Assembly (NCBI GenBank): GCA_025989215.1
Contig: JAPDNP010000002.1
Location: forward strand, 434,001-498,000
Direction of reading: 5' to 3'
DNA: 64,000 nucleotides
Source: Neisseriaceae bacterium JH1-16
GTDB lineage: Bacteria; Pseudomonadota; Gammaproteobacteria; Burkholderiales; Chromobacteriaceae
This document shows positions 18,428 to 28,352 of this stretch, piece after piece. The translations under genes were made by a program, and so were the position numbers. Position 1 is the stretch's first letter; every line of letters starts with the position of its first letter. The notes beneath the pieces are model-generated. The model was not told where the DNA came from. It did not search any database and saw nothing but the letters and a program-made list of their open reading frames with translations.

Positions 18428-20766
18428 GCCGTCACCTTCTCCAGCTGCTTGGCACGCGCTTCAGCCTGCACGATCTCGATCGTGTTCAGGATCGCTTCGG
18501 CGGTAGCCGGCGCATTCAGCGGCGGCGCCACGCGGCCTTCGCCCAGCGACGCGATCGCGTCGCGAATCGCCAGGAACACGGCCATGCCCAGCGGTAGCGG
18601 CGGTTCGCCCAGCGCCTTGGAGCGGTAGATGCTCTCCTCGCCGTTGCTGTTCTCGAACAGCTTCACGTTCAGCACCGGCGGGCAGTCCGACACGGCCGGG
18701 ATCTTGTAGGTAGACGGCGCATGCGTCATCAGCTTGCCGTCCTTGTTCCACCACAACTCCTCGGTGGTCAGCCAGCCAGCCCCCTGGATGAAGCCGCCCT
18801 CGATCTGACCGATGTCGATCGCCGGGTTGATCGAGCTGCCGGCGTCGTACAGGATGTCCGAACGAGTGATACGGTTCTCACCAGTCAGCGTATCGACGAT
18901 CACTTCCGAGCAGGCGGCACCGTACACGAAGTAGAAGAACGGACGGCCGGTCAGCGTGGCGAAGTCGTAGTGAATCTTCGGCGTGCGGTAGAAGCCCGAC
19001 GACCACAGCGGCACACGGCCGGTGTAGGCAACGCGCACGAACTCGTCGAACGGCACCGAGGCCTTGTCGCCGCAGATCACTTGGTTGTCGCGGAACTTCA
19101 CTTCGTCAGCAGCGCAGCCGTACTTGGTGGCGGCGAACTCGGCCAGCACGGTCTTGATCTTCACCGCAGCGTCCTGGGCGGCCTTACCGTTCAGGTCGGT
19201 ACCGGTCGAAGCAGCCGTCGCCGAGGTATTCGGTACCTTGGAGGTATCGGTAGCCGACACGCGCACGCGGGCAAAATCGACCCCCAGCTCCTCGGCCACC
19301 ACCTGGGCGACCTTGGTGTTCAGGCCCTGGCCCATTTCGGTGCCGCCGTGGTTGATCAGCACCGAACCATCGGTGTAGATGTGCAGCAGCGCACCGGCCT
19401 GGTTGAACTGGGTCGCGGTGAACGAGATACCGAACTTCACCGGCACCAGCGACAGGCCCTTCTTCAGCACCGGGCTGGTGGCATTGAACGCGTCGATCTC
19501 GGCACGGCGCTTCTGGTATTCCGAGCTTTCCTCAAGCTGACCGACCAGCTCGTGGATCACATTGTCTTCTACCGTCATCTGATACGGGGTGACATTGCGT
19601 TCGGTCTTGCCGTAGAAGTTCGCCTTGCGCACTTCCAACGGATCCTTGCCGAGCTTGCGAGCGATGTCATCGATCACGTATTCGATCGCGATAATGCCCT
19701 GCGGGCCGCCGAAGCCACGGAACGCAGTGTTCGACTGGGTGTTGGTCTTGGCACGGATCGACAGAATGTCGAAGGTATCCAGGTAGTAGGCATTGTCCGT
19801 GTGGAAGATCTGACGATCGCCCACCGGGCCGGACAGGTCGGCCGAGAAACCGCAACGCAGCTGGTACTGGAACTTCACGCCCAGAATGCGGCCGTTGTCG
19901 TCATAGCCGACGTCGAACAGCGCGCGGAAGTCGTGCCGCTTGCCGGTGATCATCATGTCATCGTCGCGGTCGGCGCGCAGCTTCACCGGCTTGCCGGTGT
20001 GGCGGGCGAGGATGGCGGCCACGGTGGCGAAATACCACGACTGGGTTTCCTTGCCGCCGAAGCCACCGCCCATGCGGCGGCACTCGACCTTGATGCCGTG
20101 CACCGGCTGGCCGAGCGCGTGCGCGACCATGAACTGCATTTCGGACGGGTGCTGGGTCGAACAGTAGACATGCATGTCCATGTCTTCGCCCGGCAGCGCG
20201 TAAGCAATCTGGCCTTCCAGGTAGAACTGCTCCTGGCCACCGACGTAGAAGTCGCCGTCGTGACGGTGCGGAGCGGTCGCCAGCTTGTCCTCGACATCGC
20301 CACGCGCGATGTGGACCGGCGGCAACACATAGGCCTTCTCTTCCGCGCCTTGCTGGGCGGTCAGGATGGCCGGCAGGTCTTCATACTCGACCTTGGCAAG
20401 CTTGGCGGCACGGCGGGCCAGGTCGTGGCTGGTCGCGGCCACGGCGAACATCGGCTGACCGACATACAGCGTTTCCCCATCGGCGAACACCGGTTCGTCG
20501 TGCAGGAACGGGCCGAGGTACTTGTCGCCCGGCACATCGTCGAGGGTGATCACGGCGACCACGCCCGGCGCGTTCTTCACGGCCGACAGGTCCATCGATT
20601 TGATCTTGGCGTGCGCCTTGGCCGACAGGCCCATCGCAGCGTGCAGCGTGCCGTTGCGCTCAGGAATATCGTCGGTGTAGGTGGCGCGGCCGGTTACGTG
20701 CAGATGCGCGCTCTCGTGAAACAGCGACTGGCCGACGGTACGGTGTTCGGTGGTTTGCTTGGTCAT
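18424..20766 (-). CDS. xdhB: Xanthine dehydrogenase molybdopterin subunit XdhB
   Basis: Molybdopterin-binding large subunit, 780 residues from ATG 20766 (a GGAGATAG site precedes it; the frame extends upstream to 20802 without one). It oxidises hypoxanthine and xanthine to urate. Visible signatures are RRMGGGFGGKE in the cofactor region, FRGFGGPQG, GGTEMGQGLNTK, and KALGEPPLPLG near the C-terminus containing the catalytic glutamate. Follows xdhA by 32 bases and overlaps xdhC. No copy of the dispersed word occurs in this long gene. Confidence 0.97.
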   Translation of the reverse strand: MTKQTTEHRTVGQSLFHESAHLHVTGRATYTDDIPERNGTLHAAMGLSAKAHAKIKSMDLSAVKNAPGVVAVITLDDVPGDKYLGPFLHDEPVFADGETLYVGQPMFAVAATSHDLARRAAKLAKVEYEDLPAILTAQQGAEEKAYVLPPVHIARGDVEDKLATAPHRHDGDFYVGGQEQFYLEGQIAYALPGEDMDMHVYCSTQHPSEMQFMVAHALGQPVHGIKVECRRMGGGFGGKETQSWYFATVAAILARHTGKPVKLRADRDDDMMITGKRHDFRALFDVGYDDNGRILGVKFQYQLRCGFSADLSGPVGDRQIFHTDNAYYLDTFDILSIRAKTNTQSNTAFRGFGGPQGIIAIEYVIDDIARKLGKDPLEVRKANFYGKTERNVTPYQMTVEDNVIHELVGQLEESSEYQKRRAEIDAFNATSPVLKKGLSLVPVKFGISFTATQFNQAGALLHIYTDGSVLINHGGTEMGQGLNTKVAQVVAEELGVDFARVRVSATDTSKVPNTSATAASTGTDLNGKAAQDAAVKIKTVLAEFAATKYGCAADEVKFRDNQVICGDKASVPFDEFVRVAYTGRVPLWSSGFYRTPKIHYDFATLTGRPFFYFVYGAACSEVIVDTLTGENRITRSDILYDAGSSINPAIDIGQIEGGFIQGAGWLTTEELWWNKDGKLMTHAPSTYKIPAVSDCPPVLNVKLFENSNGEESIYRSKALGEPPLPLGMAVFLAIRDAIASLGEGRVAPPLNAPATAEAILNTIEIVQAEARAKQLEKVTA

Positions 20767-20798
20767 TTCTCTATCTCCAATTCGTAGCTTGTCGTCGA

Positions 20799-22238
20799 TC
20801 ACACGCGGGTGTCGGCTGCGCCGGTGGATTCAAGATAGAACCGCAAGAGCAGGTTCTTCGCCGTCTTGATACGGTAGTCGCCGGTTGCGCGCATATCGGT
20901 CATCGGACGGTAGTCCTCGCCCATCGCGTTCATCGCCGCACGTACCGTCTCTTCACCCCACTGCTTGCCGATCAGCGCCTTTTCGGTACTGATCGCGCGC
21001 TTGGAAGTGGCCGCCATGCCGCCGTAGGCGATGCGCGCATCGGCCACCTTGCCGTTGTCCAGACGCAGCGAGTAGGCACCACACACCGCCGAGATGTCCT
21101 GGTCGAAACGCTTGGACAGCTTGTAGGTCGCCACCGCCTGGTCGGCACGGCGCTTCGGCACGATGATCGCCTCGACGAATTCGCCGGCTTCGCGGTCCTG
21201 CTTGCGGTAATCGAGATAGAGGTCTTCCAGCGCCAGCTCGCGACGGCGTTCGCCCTTGCGCAGCACCACACGGGTGCCGATGGCGATCAGGATCGGTGCC
21301 GAGTCCCCGATCGGCGAGCCGTTGGCCACGTTGCCGACCAGGGTGCCGGAGTTGCGGATCGGCATCGACGAGAAGCGCTTCCACAGCTCTTCGAGCTCCG
21401 GATACTCGTTGACCAGTGCCGGGAAGGCGTCGTTGAGCAGCGAAGCCGCATTGATGCGAATTTCGCCGTCGGTCTGCTCGATGACCTTCAGTTCCTCGAC
21501 GTTGCCGAGGTAGATGACGGTCTTGAGCGTCATCAGATGCTTGGTCACCCACAGGCCGATGTCGGTGCCGCCAGCGAGGATGACCGCATCCGGGTATTGT
21601 TCGTAGAGGGAAGCCAGTTCGGCGGTGGTGGCCGGCGCAAAGTAGCGCTGACCGTTGCCTTCCAGCGCAACGGTGCTGTCCGGGCGAATCGTATTCAGCT
21701 GCTCGGCAATCGCCTCAGCATCGGTCGGTACGGCCGGGTAGCTGCCCATGCACTGTACCGCGTCGATGATCGGACGATAGCCGGTGCAACGGCACAGGTT
21801 GCCAGACAGGTTGTCGAGCACCTCGTCGCGGCACGGCTTCACGTCGCCGTTCTGGTACATGGTGTACATCGACATCACGAAGCCCGGCGTGCAGAAGCCG
21901 CATTGCGAACCATGACAGTCGACCATCGCCTGCTGAACCGGGTGCAGACCACCATCCGGCTTGCCGACACCCTCGACGGTCCAGATCGCCTTGCCGTCCA
22001 GCGACGGGACGAAGCGGATACACGCGTTGATGGCGCGGAAGTGCACCTCGCCATCGGCCTCGAGAGTGGCTTCGGTCACGGTGCAAGCACCGCAGTCGCC
22101 CTCGGCACAGCCTTCCTTGGTGCCGGTCAAGCCGACGTCTTCACGCAGATAGTTCAGCAGCGTCAGGGTCGGCGATGCCGGTACCACTTCATGCAACTGA
22201 CCGTTCAGAAAAAACCGGACTGTAGTACGGTGAGTCAT
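20799..22238 (-). CDS. xdhA: Xanthine dehydrogenase iron-sulfur/FAD subunit XdhA
   Basis: 479 residues from ATG 22238, which has a strong GAGGAGAA ribosome site; the longer frame to 22583 lacks one. Order: plant-type [2Fe-2S] domain (Cys44, Cys49 and Cys52 in KEGCAEGDCGACT), second [2Fe-2S] domain (QCGFCTPG and LCRCTGYRP), FAD-binding domain (ILAGGTDIGL) and the CO-dehydrogenase flavoprotein C-terminal domain. Transfers electrons from the molybdenum site to NAD. First gene of xdhABC. Its ribosome site contains AGGAGAA, the exact complement of the repeated motif in the small RNA at 5569. Confidence 0.96.
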   Translation of the reverse strand: MTHRTTVRFFLNGQLHEVVPASPTLTLLNYLREDVGLTGTKEGCAEGDCGACTVTEATLEADGEVHFRAINACIRFVPSLDGKAIWTVEGVGKPDGGLHPVQQAMVDCHGSQCGFCTPGFVMSMYTMYQNGDVKPCRDEVLDNLSGNLCRCTGYRPIIDAVQCMGSYPAVPTDAEAIAEQLNTIRPDSTVALEGNGQRYFAPATTAELASLYEQYPDAVILAGGTDIGLWVTKHLMTLKTVIYLGNVEELKVIEQTDGEIRINAASLLNDAFPALVNEYPELEELWKRFSSMPIRNSGTLVGNVANGSPIGDSAPILIAIGTRVVLRKGERRRELALEDLYLDYRKQDREAGEFVEAIIVPKRRADQAVATYKLSKRFDQDISAVCGAYSLRLDNGKVADARIAYGGMAATSKRAISTEKALIGKQWGEETVRAAMNAMGEDYRPMTDMRATGDYRIKTAKNLLLRFYLESTGAADTRV

Positions 22239-22682
22239 GTCATTCTCCTCTTCCTGTTTCACCGGGCTGTTTTCTGATGGAACAACGCCGGTGCCGTTAC
22301 GGCTGCAACCGGCAGGGACTTGCGTCCCTGCGATGGCTGGCCCCTCCTGCTGTTGGCCGCCGTTCTGGAAGAAGGGAGGCCGCATGGCCTTCCTGACTCC
22401 GATGGTGATACCACGATGCAGGACACTAGTCGAAAACTCGAATACTGCAGCAATCCCGGCCCTTTCGAGCCGGGTAACGACTATACCTGTTCTTGGATGT
22501 ATCCAGCCTGACGCTGGGGGTAACTCCATTCGGTTGGCGCACGCTACTGCGTTTGTCCGACAGCCGGATGGGGTCACCGACAAGTGCCGGCGGACTCTAC
22601 CTTAGAGACCGCCGGCAATCACTTCATGCAAAATATCTTAATGCAGCTTCATTGTCATCATCTGTTCACACGACGAACGGAC
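22239..22682. other. Leader region between the purine permease gene and xdhA
   Basis: 444 bases without a protein gene. It holds a long hairpin (GCCGGCGG at 22586-22593 with CCGCCGGC at 22609-22616, inner stem CTCTA/TAGAG, one A-A mismatch, three-base loop) and a minus-strand TATAGT at 22480-22485 that could be a -10 for xdhA but lacks a -35. An AT-rich patch lies near 22620-22650. No T-run follows the hairpin, so it is not a standard terminator. Confidence 0.6.
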
Positions 22683-24056
22683 TCAATGCGACACTGCCTG
22701 GGCCTTCGGGGTCATCTCCAGCGCCTCGCCGTGTCCACCTTCGGCTACCGACTCTTTGGCACCATTGAAGTATAGATTCAAGGCCACGGCACTCAGGGTC
22801 GCAAGCAGAATACCGCTGTGCAGCAGCGGAGCCAGCGCCTTGGGCATCTGGTGGAAGAACTCCGGCGACACGGTCGGGATCATCGCCATGCCGAGGCTGA
22901 TTGCCACGATGTACATGTTGTAGCGGTTAGAACTGTAGTCCACCTTGCCCAGAATCTTGATCCCGGTGGCCAGTACCATACCGAACATCACGATACCGGC
23001 ACCGCCCAGCACGAAGGTTGGAATCGACGCCACCAGCACCGACATCTTCGGCACCAGACCGAAAGCCAGCAGGATCGCACCGGCCATCACGCCTACCCAA
23101 CGGCTGCGCACACCGGTAATGCCAACCAGACCGATGTTCTGCGAGAACGAGGTGTGCGGGAAGGTGTTGAACAGGCCGCCGATGACCGTACCGAGTGCAT
23201 CAACGTTCAGACCGCGCACCAAGGCCTTCTGATCAACTGGGCGATCGACCAGCTCGCCGAGTGCCAGGAACATACCCATCGACTCGATGAAGGTGATCAA
23301 CATCACCACGGTCAGCGTCAGTACCGACCACAGTTCGAACTTGGGCAGACCAAACTGGAACGGCATGATCGGCGCAAACCAGGCAGCCTGAGCCAAGCCG
23401 TCGAAGCTGACCTTGCCCAGCAGCAGCGCAATCACGAAGCCGAACACCATGCCCAGCAGCACCGCAATATTGCTGAAGAAGCCCTTCACATAACGGGTAA
23501 TCAGTAGAATGAAAATCAGCACTGCCAGCGAGGTTGCCAGGTATACCGGATTACCGAAGTCCGGGTTGCCCTTGCCACCTGCCGCCCAGTTGATGCCGAC
23601 GCCAATGATCGACAGACCGATCGAGGTGATGACGATGCCGGTCACGAGCGGTGGGAAGAAGCGAATGATTTTCCCGACCAAGGGCACAAGGCAGAGTGAG
23701 ATCAATCCGGCGGCTATCGTAGCCCCGAAAATACCCTGCAAACCCATTCCCGGATTGGTGCCGATGGCAACCATTGGACCGACTGCGGCAAAGGTCACCG
23801 CCATGATGACCGGCAAGCGGATGCCGAAACGACCGACCCCGATGCACTGCAGCAACGTGACGACACCGCAGCAGAACAGGTCGGCACTGATCAGGAAGGC
23901 GATCTGCTCCTTGGGCAGGTGCAAAGCCCCGCCAATGATCAACGGCACAGCCACGGCGCCGGCATACATCACCAGCACATGCTGCAAGCCCAGGGTAAAC
24001 AGCTGGCCGAGCGGCAGCTTTTCATCCACCGGATGAACAGTGTGATTCTCACTCAT
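22683..24056 (-). CDS. NCS2 family purine (xanthine/urate) permease
   Basis: 457 residues, about 12-14 membrane segments. The NCS2/NAT signature is SQNIGLVGITGVRSR at about residues 308-322, and GLQHVLVMYAGAVAVP near residue 23 is the typical first-segment motif. The family imports uracil, xanthine or urate with protons. Its place between the allantoin genes and xdhABC points to xanthine or urate. AGGAGAA precedes the start at good spacing. It follows allA by 172 bases, so it may have its own promoter. Confidence 0.93.
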   Translation of the reverse strand: MSENHTVHPVDEKLPLGQLFTLGLQHVLVMYAGAVAVPLIIGGALHLPKEQIAFLISADLFCCGVVTLLQCIGVGRFGIRLPVIMAVTFAAVGPMVAIGTNPGMGLQGIFGATIAAGLISLCLVPLVGKIIRFFPPLVTGIVITSIGLSIIGVGINWAAGGKGNPDFGNPVYLATSLAVLIFILLITRYVKGFFSNIAVLLGMVFGFVIALLLGKVSFDGLAQAAWFAPIMPFQFGLPKFELWSVLTLTVVMLITFIESMGMFLALGELVDRPVDQKALVRGLNVDALGTVIGGLFNTFPHTSFSQNIGLVGITGVRSRWVGVMAGAILLAFGLVPKMSVLVASIPTFVLGGAGIVMFGMVLATGIKILGKVDYSSNRYNMYIVAISLGMAMIPTVSPEFFHQMPKALAPLLHSGILLATLSAVALNLYFNGAKESVAEGGHGEALEMTPKAQAVSH

Positions 24057-24228
24057 GCATTTCTCCTTGTGTTTTGACCAGACAGCTATTGATATTGGAT
24101 GTGCTGTCTTGTTGGCGTGGCCAAAGGCCTAAAAGCGGGACTGCTGCGCATGAACAGCCGTCCCACCGAAATCAGACGTAAAGCAACTCCTGGATAAATC
24201 GTGAACGCGAGGATCGTTGGCGCTGTTA

Positions 24229-24735
24229 TCAGGCGTCCTTGCCCTTCAGTTGATAGACCTGCTTGAGATCGACTTCGTCGCAGTTGTGACCGGGGCCGAC
24301 GCGGTCGATCACGATGAAGTCGCCGATCTGGCCGATGGTGACCAGCGGGTGATGCCAGGTGCCGCGGAAATAGTTCACGCCCTGGTTGCCCTCTACGTAG
24401 AACGCCTTCAGGCCGGACTCGTCGGGCTTGTCATCGGCGCCATTCGGGGCGACAACGACCACAAATGGGGCATTGCTACAAGGAATGAAGGCCTGACTGC
24501 CGAGCGGGTGACGCTCCAGCATCTTCACTTCCAGCGGGAAATTGAATGCGTCGCCACGGGCCATGCTGATGGCCACTTGGCCGCCCTCACCGGTCACGTC
24601 GGTCATGCCCAGCTTGTGATAGCGCTCGGTCGTGCCGTTATTGATTGGGAACCAGTCGCTGCCGGCGATTTCGATCACTTCGCCGAACGGGGCGAAGGCT
24701 TCTTTGGTCAGCGCTTCGAGTTTCAACGTCGCCAT
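24229..24735 (-). CDS. allA: Ureidoglycolate lyase
   Basis: Splits ureidoglycolate into glyoxylate and urea, the last step of this allantoin route. 168 residues, typical length; cupin-like fold with the conserved FAPFGEVIE opening and the HPLGSQAF and GTWHHPLV segments. Follows the allantoicase gene by 73 bases on the same strand. Because the allantoicase route liberates urea directly, two urea molecules per allantoate would be produced; no urease genes are in this window. Confidence 0.95.
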   Translation of the reverse strand: MATLKLEALTKEAFAPFGEVIEIAGSDWFPINNGTTERYHKLGMTDVTGEGGQVAISMARGDAFNFPLEVKMLERHPLGSQAFIPCSNAPFVVVVAPNGADDKPDESGLKAFYVEGNQGVNYFRGTWHHPLVTIGQIGDFIVIDRVGPGHNCDEVDLKQVYQLKGKDA

Positions 24736-24808
24736 GGTGATGCTCTCCTCTATCTTGATGCAGCCCCGCCCGCAATGGGCGGGGCCAGTACTTCATCTCA
24801 GCAGACGC

Positions 24809-25852
24809 TTAGTCGGCGAGCTTGCCCCAGATACGCAGGCGGCTCACACCACCGTCCGGGAAGATGTTCAGACGCACGTGGGTCACCGGACCGATCTCTC
24901 GGATCTGTTCCTTGCCGTAGTAGTGCTGCTTGTCCATCTCGGTCTTCTGTTCCGGCAGCAGGGTGTCCCAGAACATCGCTTGGGTCACGATCGACTGGTC
25001 GGTGCTGTTGGTCACGTAGGCGGCCTGGATCGACACGCGGTCCGGGTAGTTGCCCTTGAAGTGAGCGGTGTCGACTTCGATCTTCTCGACGATGGCCGGG
25101 TGACCCAGCTCGACGATGCACCAGTCGTTGCCCGGCTCACGACGGCGGCGGGTTTCCCAGCCGTCGCCCATGTTCACGCCGCGGCCCGGCATCACCAGAC
25201 GGAACGGCACGCCGAAGTGGGCGTTGTTGTAGGCGACGATACGGCCGCCGTTTTCCAGTGCCGACACTTCGTAGCTCTGGCTCGGGTCTTTCTTGTCCCA
25301 ATCGCACTGCGGTTGGCCGAACACGCGGAAGCGGGCCACGCCGCCATCCGGGTAGATGTGCAGACGCAGGTGGGTCCACGGACGCTCGTCGGAGATCTCG
25401 ATGAAGTGGTGCGAGTCACCGTTCAGCGAGGTAGTCGCAACCACTTCGGTCCACTCGGTGGCGTCGGTCGGATCGGTTTCGCTGTAGCAAGCCTCGATCG
25501 ATGCGGCCGGCGGGAAGTTGCCGGTGAAGTGGCTGGTCTCGATGTCGAAACCCTTGATCACGCCGGCCAGGCCCAGCTTGACGATGGCGTAGTCGTGACC
25601 ACCGTTGCGACGACGGCGGGTTTCCCAGCCATCCATCCATTTGCCGTGGTCGTCGAACTTGCCGACGATGAACACGGCTTCGGAAGCCTGCAGCATGCGC
25701 TCGGCCGGAGCGAACCATTCGTCGGTGCAGAACAGGACCTTGGCGCCGAAGTCCGGGTGGGCCAGGTTGGTGTAACGGGTAGCGAATTCCGGTACCGACT
25801 CGACGGGACGGGAATTGATGACGGTTCCTACCGGAGCATTCGGTGCTGCCAT
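24809..25852 (-). CDS. alc: Allantoicase
   Basis: Hydrolyses allantoate to ureidoglycolate and urea. 347 residues from ATG 25852; an ATG six bases upstream sits too close to the AGGAGAA site. Two homologous allantoicase repeats are visible: [20 protein letters not shown] in the first half and [20 protein letters not shown] in the second, each followed by an IxxxDIETSHF or IEVDTAHF strand and by [17 protein letters not shown] or [17 protein letters not shown]. Contains the only copy of the dispersed 10-mer (25312) between 16 and 31.8 kb. Confidence 0.96.
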   Translation of the reverse strand: MAAPNAPVGTVINSRPVESVPEFATRYTNLAHPDFGAKVLFCTDEWFAPAERMLQASEAVFIVGKFDDHGKWMDGWETRRRRNGGHDYAIVKLGLAGVIKGFDIETSHFTGNFPPAASIEACYSETDPTDATEWTEVVATTSLNGDSHHFIEISDERPWTHLRLHIYPDGGVARFRVFGQPQCDWDKKDPSQSYEVSALENGGRIVAYNNAHFGVPFRLVMPGRGVNMGDGWETRRRREPGNDWCIVELGHPAIVEKIEVDTAHFKGNYPDRVSIQAAYVTNSTDQSIVTQAMFWDTLLPEQKTEMDKQHYYGKEQIREIGPVTHVRLNIFPDGGVSRLRIWGKLAD

Positions 25853-25937
25853 GGTCATTCTCCTTTTTGGTTTGTTGCTTCCGGCCCCAGGCCGCGACAG
25901 GCGGGGTCGGCCGGAAGACGTCGCGATCAGTCTGCTA

Positions 25938-26456
25938 TTAGCCGACGATCAGATCGTTGAGGCGGAAGCCGCCGATCTTGTAGATCTGTTTGAGGCTTTC
26001 GGCCCGCTCCTGTTCCACCGGCAGCGCGGTACGGCGCTCGAACTCGGCAATGATGCCGGCACGGTCGTAGCCGCGTACCGCCAGGATGAACGGGAAGCCG
26101 AACTTGGCGTTGTATTCATCGTTCAAGCGGGTCAGCTTGGTGAACTCCTCGGCCGAGCACTTGTCGAGGCCGGCACCGGCCTGCTCCGAGGTCGACTCGT
26201 CGGTCAGCTCGCCACGCACCGCGGCCTTGCCAGCCAGCTCCGGGTGGGCGCGGATAAGTTTCAACTGGGCGTCGAGACCGGCTTCTTCGATCTCGTTGAT
26301 CATCGTGCCGTGCAGCTCGGCCATATTGGCGAACGGACGCTTGCTAGCGGCGCGTTCGGCAACCCACGGCGAGTGTTCGAAGATGCCGCCCAGTACGGCG
26401 ACGAACTCGCTCACCGGAGCATCGTTGAGGGCTTGCAGCGAAATGGTATTGCTCAT
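25938..26456 (-). CDS. uraD: OHCU decarboxylase
   Basis: Decarboxylates 2-oxo-4-hydroxy-4-carboxy-5-ureidoimidazoline to S-allantoin, following HiuH. 172 residues. Conserved segments are [11 protein letters not shown] near residue 27 and [19 protein letters not shown] near residue 113. Sits 15 bases after puuE in the same operon. Confidence 0.95.
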   Translation of the reverse strand: MSNTISLQALNDAPVSEFVAVLGGIFEHSPWVAERAASKRPFANMAELHGTMINEIEEAGLDAQLKLIRAHPELAGKAAVRGELTDESTSEQAGAGLDKCSAEEFTKLTRLNDEYNAKFGFPFILAVRGYDRAGIIAEFERRTALPVEQERAESLKQIYKIGGFRLNDLIVG

Positions 26457-26471
26457 GATCTTGTCCTGGTC

Positions 26472-27395
26472 TTATTTGCTGTACGGATGGGTTTCAGCCC
26501 AGTGCCGTGCGATATCGATGCGGCGAGCCACCCACACTTGCTCGTGGCTGGCGACGTAGTCGAGGAAACGGCGGAAGGCGGCGAAGCGGCCCGGACGGCC
26601 CAGCAGACGGCAGTGCATTCCGATCGACAGCATCTTCGGTGCGGTCTCGCCTTCGGCGTACAACACGTCGAACGCGTCCTTCAGATACTGGTAGAAGTGC
26701 TCGCCGGTGTTGAAGCCCTGCGGGGTGGCGAAGCGCATGTCATTGGTGTCGAGGGTGTACGGCACCACCAGATGCGGCTTGGTACTGCCGTCGGACAGTT
26801 CCACTTCGCTCCAGAACGGCAGGTCGTCGCCGTAGTAGTCGGAGTCGTAGGCGAAACCGCCGTGTTCGACCACCAGCTGACGGGTATTGGGGCTGTCGCG
26901 ACCGGTGTACCAGCCTTCCGGGGTCACGCCGAGCAGATCCTTGATGATCTGCATCGCCTCGCTCATGTGTTGACGCTCGGTTTCCTTGTCGATGTTCTGG
27001 TAGTGGATCCACTTCAGGCCGTGGCAGGCGATTTCATGGCCGCCTTCGACAAAGGCGCGCGCCACTTCCGGGTGACGCTGCAGGGCAGTGGCGACACCGA
27101 AGATGGTCAGCGGCCAGCCACGACGTTCGAATTCGTTCAGGATGCGCCATACACCGGCACGCGAGCCGTACTCGTAGATGCCTTCCATCGACATGTGACG
27201 GGCTTCGTAAGCGGCCGCGCCGACGATCTCGGACAGGAATTGCTCCGACGCCTTGTCACCGTGCAGCACACAGTTCTCACCGCCCTCTTCGTAGTTGAGA
27301 ACGAACTGTAGCGCCACACGGGCTTTGCCCGGCCAGTTGGCATGCGGGACATTGCGGCCGTAGCCGACCAGGTCGCGTGGGTATTGCTTGCTCAT
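26472..27395 (-). CDS. puuE: Allantoinase of the polysaccharide deacetylase family
   Basis: Hydrolyses allantoin to allantoate without the metal-dependent amidohydrolase fold of classical AllB. 307 residues; opens with YPRDLVGYGRNVPHANWPG and carries the deacetylase-like segments EYGSRAGVWRIL and HEIACHGLKW, the PuuE pattern. Lies 28 bases after the GntR gene and 15 before uraD, forming gntR-puuE-uraD-alc-allA in pathway-relevant order. Confidence 0.95.
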   Translation of the reverse strand: MSKQYPRDLVGYGRNVPHANWPGKARVALQFVLNYEEGGENCVLHGDKASEQFLSEIVGAAAYEARHMSMEGIYEYGSRAGVWRILNEFERRGWPLTIFGVATALQRHPEVARAFVEGGHEIACHGLKWIHYQNIDKETERQHMSEAMQIIKDLLGVTPEGWYTGRDSPNTRQLVVEHGGFAYDSDYYGDDLPFWSEVELSDGSTKPHLVVPYTLDTNDMRFATPQGFNTGEHFYQYLKDAFDVLYAEGETAPKMLSIGMHCRLLGRPGRFAAFRRFLDYVASHEQVWVARRIDIARHWAETHPYSK

Positions 27396-27423
27396 CTTGT
27401 GCTTCCTTCTATGTCTTGTGGAC

Positions 27424-28182
27424 TCAACGCTTCAGGTTGAAAACGGCTCTGAGGTCGGCCTGGGTATCGTCATCGTCGAACCGCAGCCGACGCTCGCAGT
27501 CCTGCAGGTGGTGATTCATTGCATCCAGCACCCCGGCGCGATCGTGCGCGTCGAGGCTGGCGAGGATGCGCTCGTGCTCGTCGAACGAGCAGGCGCTACG
27601 GCCCGGCACGTCGTAGAGCGCAATGATCAGGGAGGTGCGCGAAGCCAGGCTGCGCATCAGGTCGGTCAGCACCTCGTTGTCGGCCAGCTTGGCCAGCTGT
27701 ACGTGAAAGGCGTTCGAGAGACGAATCCAGGTGACCCGGTCCTTGCGGCGGAACGCGGCGCGCTCTTCGTCGACCATCTGGCGCAGCGGCAAGAGGCGTA
27801 GCGACAGATCGGGTAGAGTCAGCAGCTTGTCGAGAATGGCGCCTTCGACCATGCGGCGCGCCTCGAACACGTCCCGGGTCTCTTTCAGATCGGGCGTGGC
27901 GACGAAGGCGCCACGGTTCGGCAGCAATTCGACGATCTTGTCGTGCGCCAGGCGCGCCAGCGCGGCCCGCACCGTACCGCGCGAGCAGCGAAACACATCG
28001 CACAGCACCGCCTCGGTCAGCTTCACGCCGGGCAGCAGGCGGTGGTCGATCACCGCATCGAAGATCTCCGAATAGATGCGATCGACTTCGTTGGTCGGTT
28101 CGGCCATCTCCAGCAGGCGCGAGGAAACGGATGGCTCGGTGGCCATCAGTCGCATGTCTGCTGTTTCGAAAGCTTCGCTCAT
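27424..28182 (-). CDS. GntR/FCD-family regulator of purine catabolism
   Basis: 252 residues from ATG 28182. N-terminal winged helix-turn-helix (VDRIYSEIFDAVIDHRLLPG, then CSRGTVRAALARL) and a C-terminal all-helical FCD ligand domain with possible metal ligands (LSNAFHVQLAKLAD and DEHERILASL). Leads the puuE-uraD-alc-allA operon and is divergent from hiuH-puuD, so a purine intermediate is the probable ligand. Candidate operators are the two palindromes flanking the shared promoter region. Confidence 0.9.
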   Translation of the reverse strand: MSEAFETADMRLMATEPSVSSRLLEMAEPTNEVDRIYSEIFDAVIDHRLLPGVKLTEAVLCDVFRCSRGTVRAALARLAHDKIVELLPNRGAFVATPDLKETRDVFEARRMVEGAILDKLLTLPDLSLRLLPLRQMVDEERAAFRRKDRVTWIRLSNAFHVQLAKLADNEVLTDLMRSLASRTSLIIALYDVPGRSACSFDEHERILASLDAHDRAGVLDAMNHHLQDCERRLRFDDDDTQADLRAVFNLKR

Positions 28183-28211
28183 TGTCTGCCTCGTTTCGTT
28201 TCCGTAAAATG

Positions 28212-28287
28212 GGAAACGTTTCCAAAATTTTGTTGACAATTATTGGTGTCGTCGGACAATATCGTCAACACAAATTGTTAACAATTT
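28212..28287. promoter_or_regulatory. Overlapping divergent promoters of gntR and hiuH with flanking palindromes
   Basis: Plus strand: TTGACA at 28233-28238, 18-base spacer, CAATAT at 28257-28262, for hiuH. Minus strand: TTGACG at 28268-28263, 18-base spacer, AATAAT at 28244-28239, for gntR. The promoters lie face to face over the same 36 bases. On either side sits a perfect palindrome, GGAAACGTTTCC at 28212-28223 and AAATTGTTAACAATTT at 28272-28287, each just downstream of one predicted start site. These are the best operator candidates for the GntR protein. Confidence 0.7.
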
Positions 28288-28352
28288 TTGTACTCCTGCA
28301 ACAAGAGCCGACCGGTGGCCGCAGGCGTACGAGGAATGAGGAGATTGATGAA

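Noticed and set aside
18721-20787. A 688-codon open frame opposite xdhB
   Set aside because: Shadow of xdhB with biased composition and no ribosome site.
28231-28270. TGTTGAC ... GTCAACA inverted repeat as an operator
   Set aside because: Fully explained by the two -35 elements of the divergent promoters on opposite strands; the flanking palindromes are better operator candidates.
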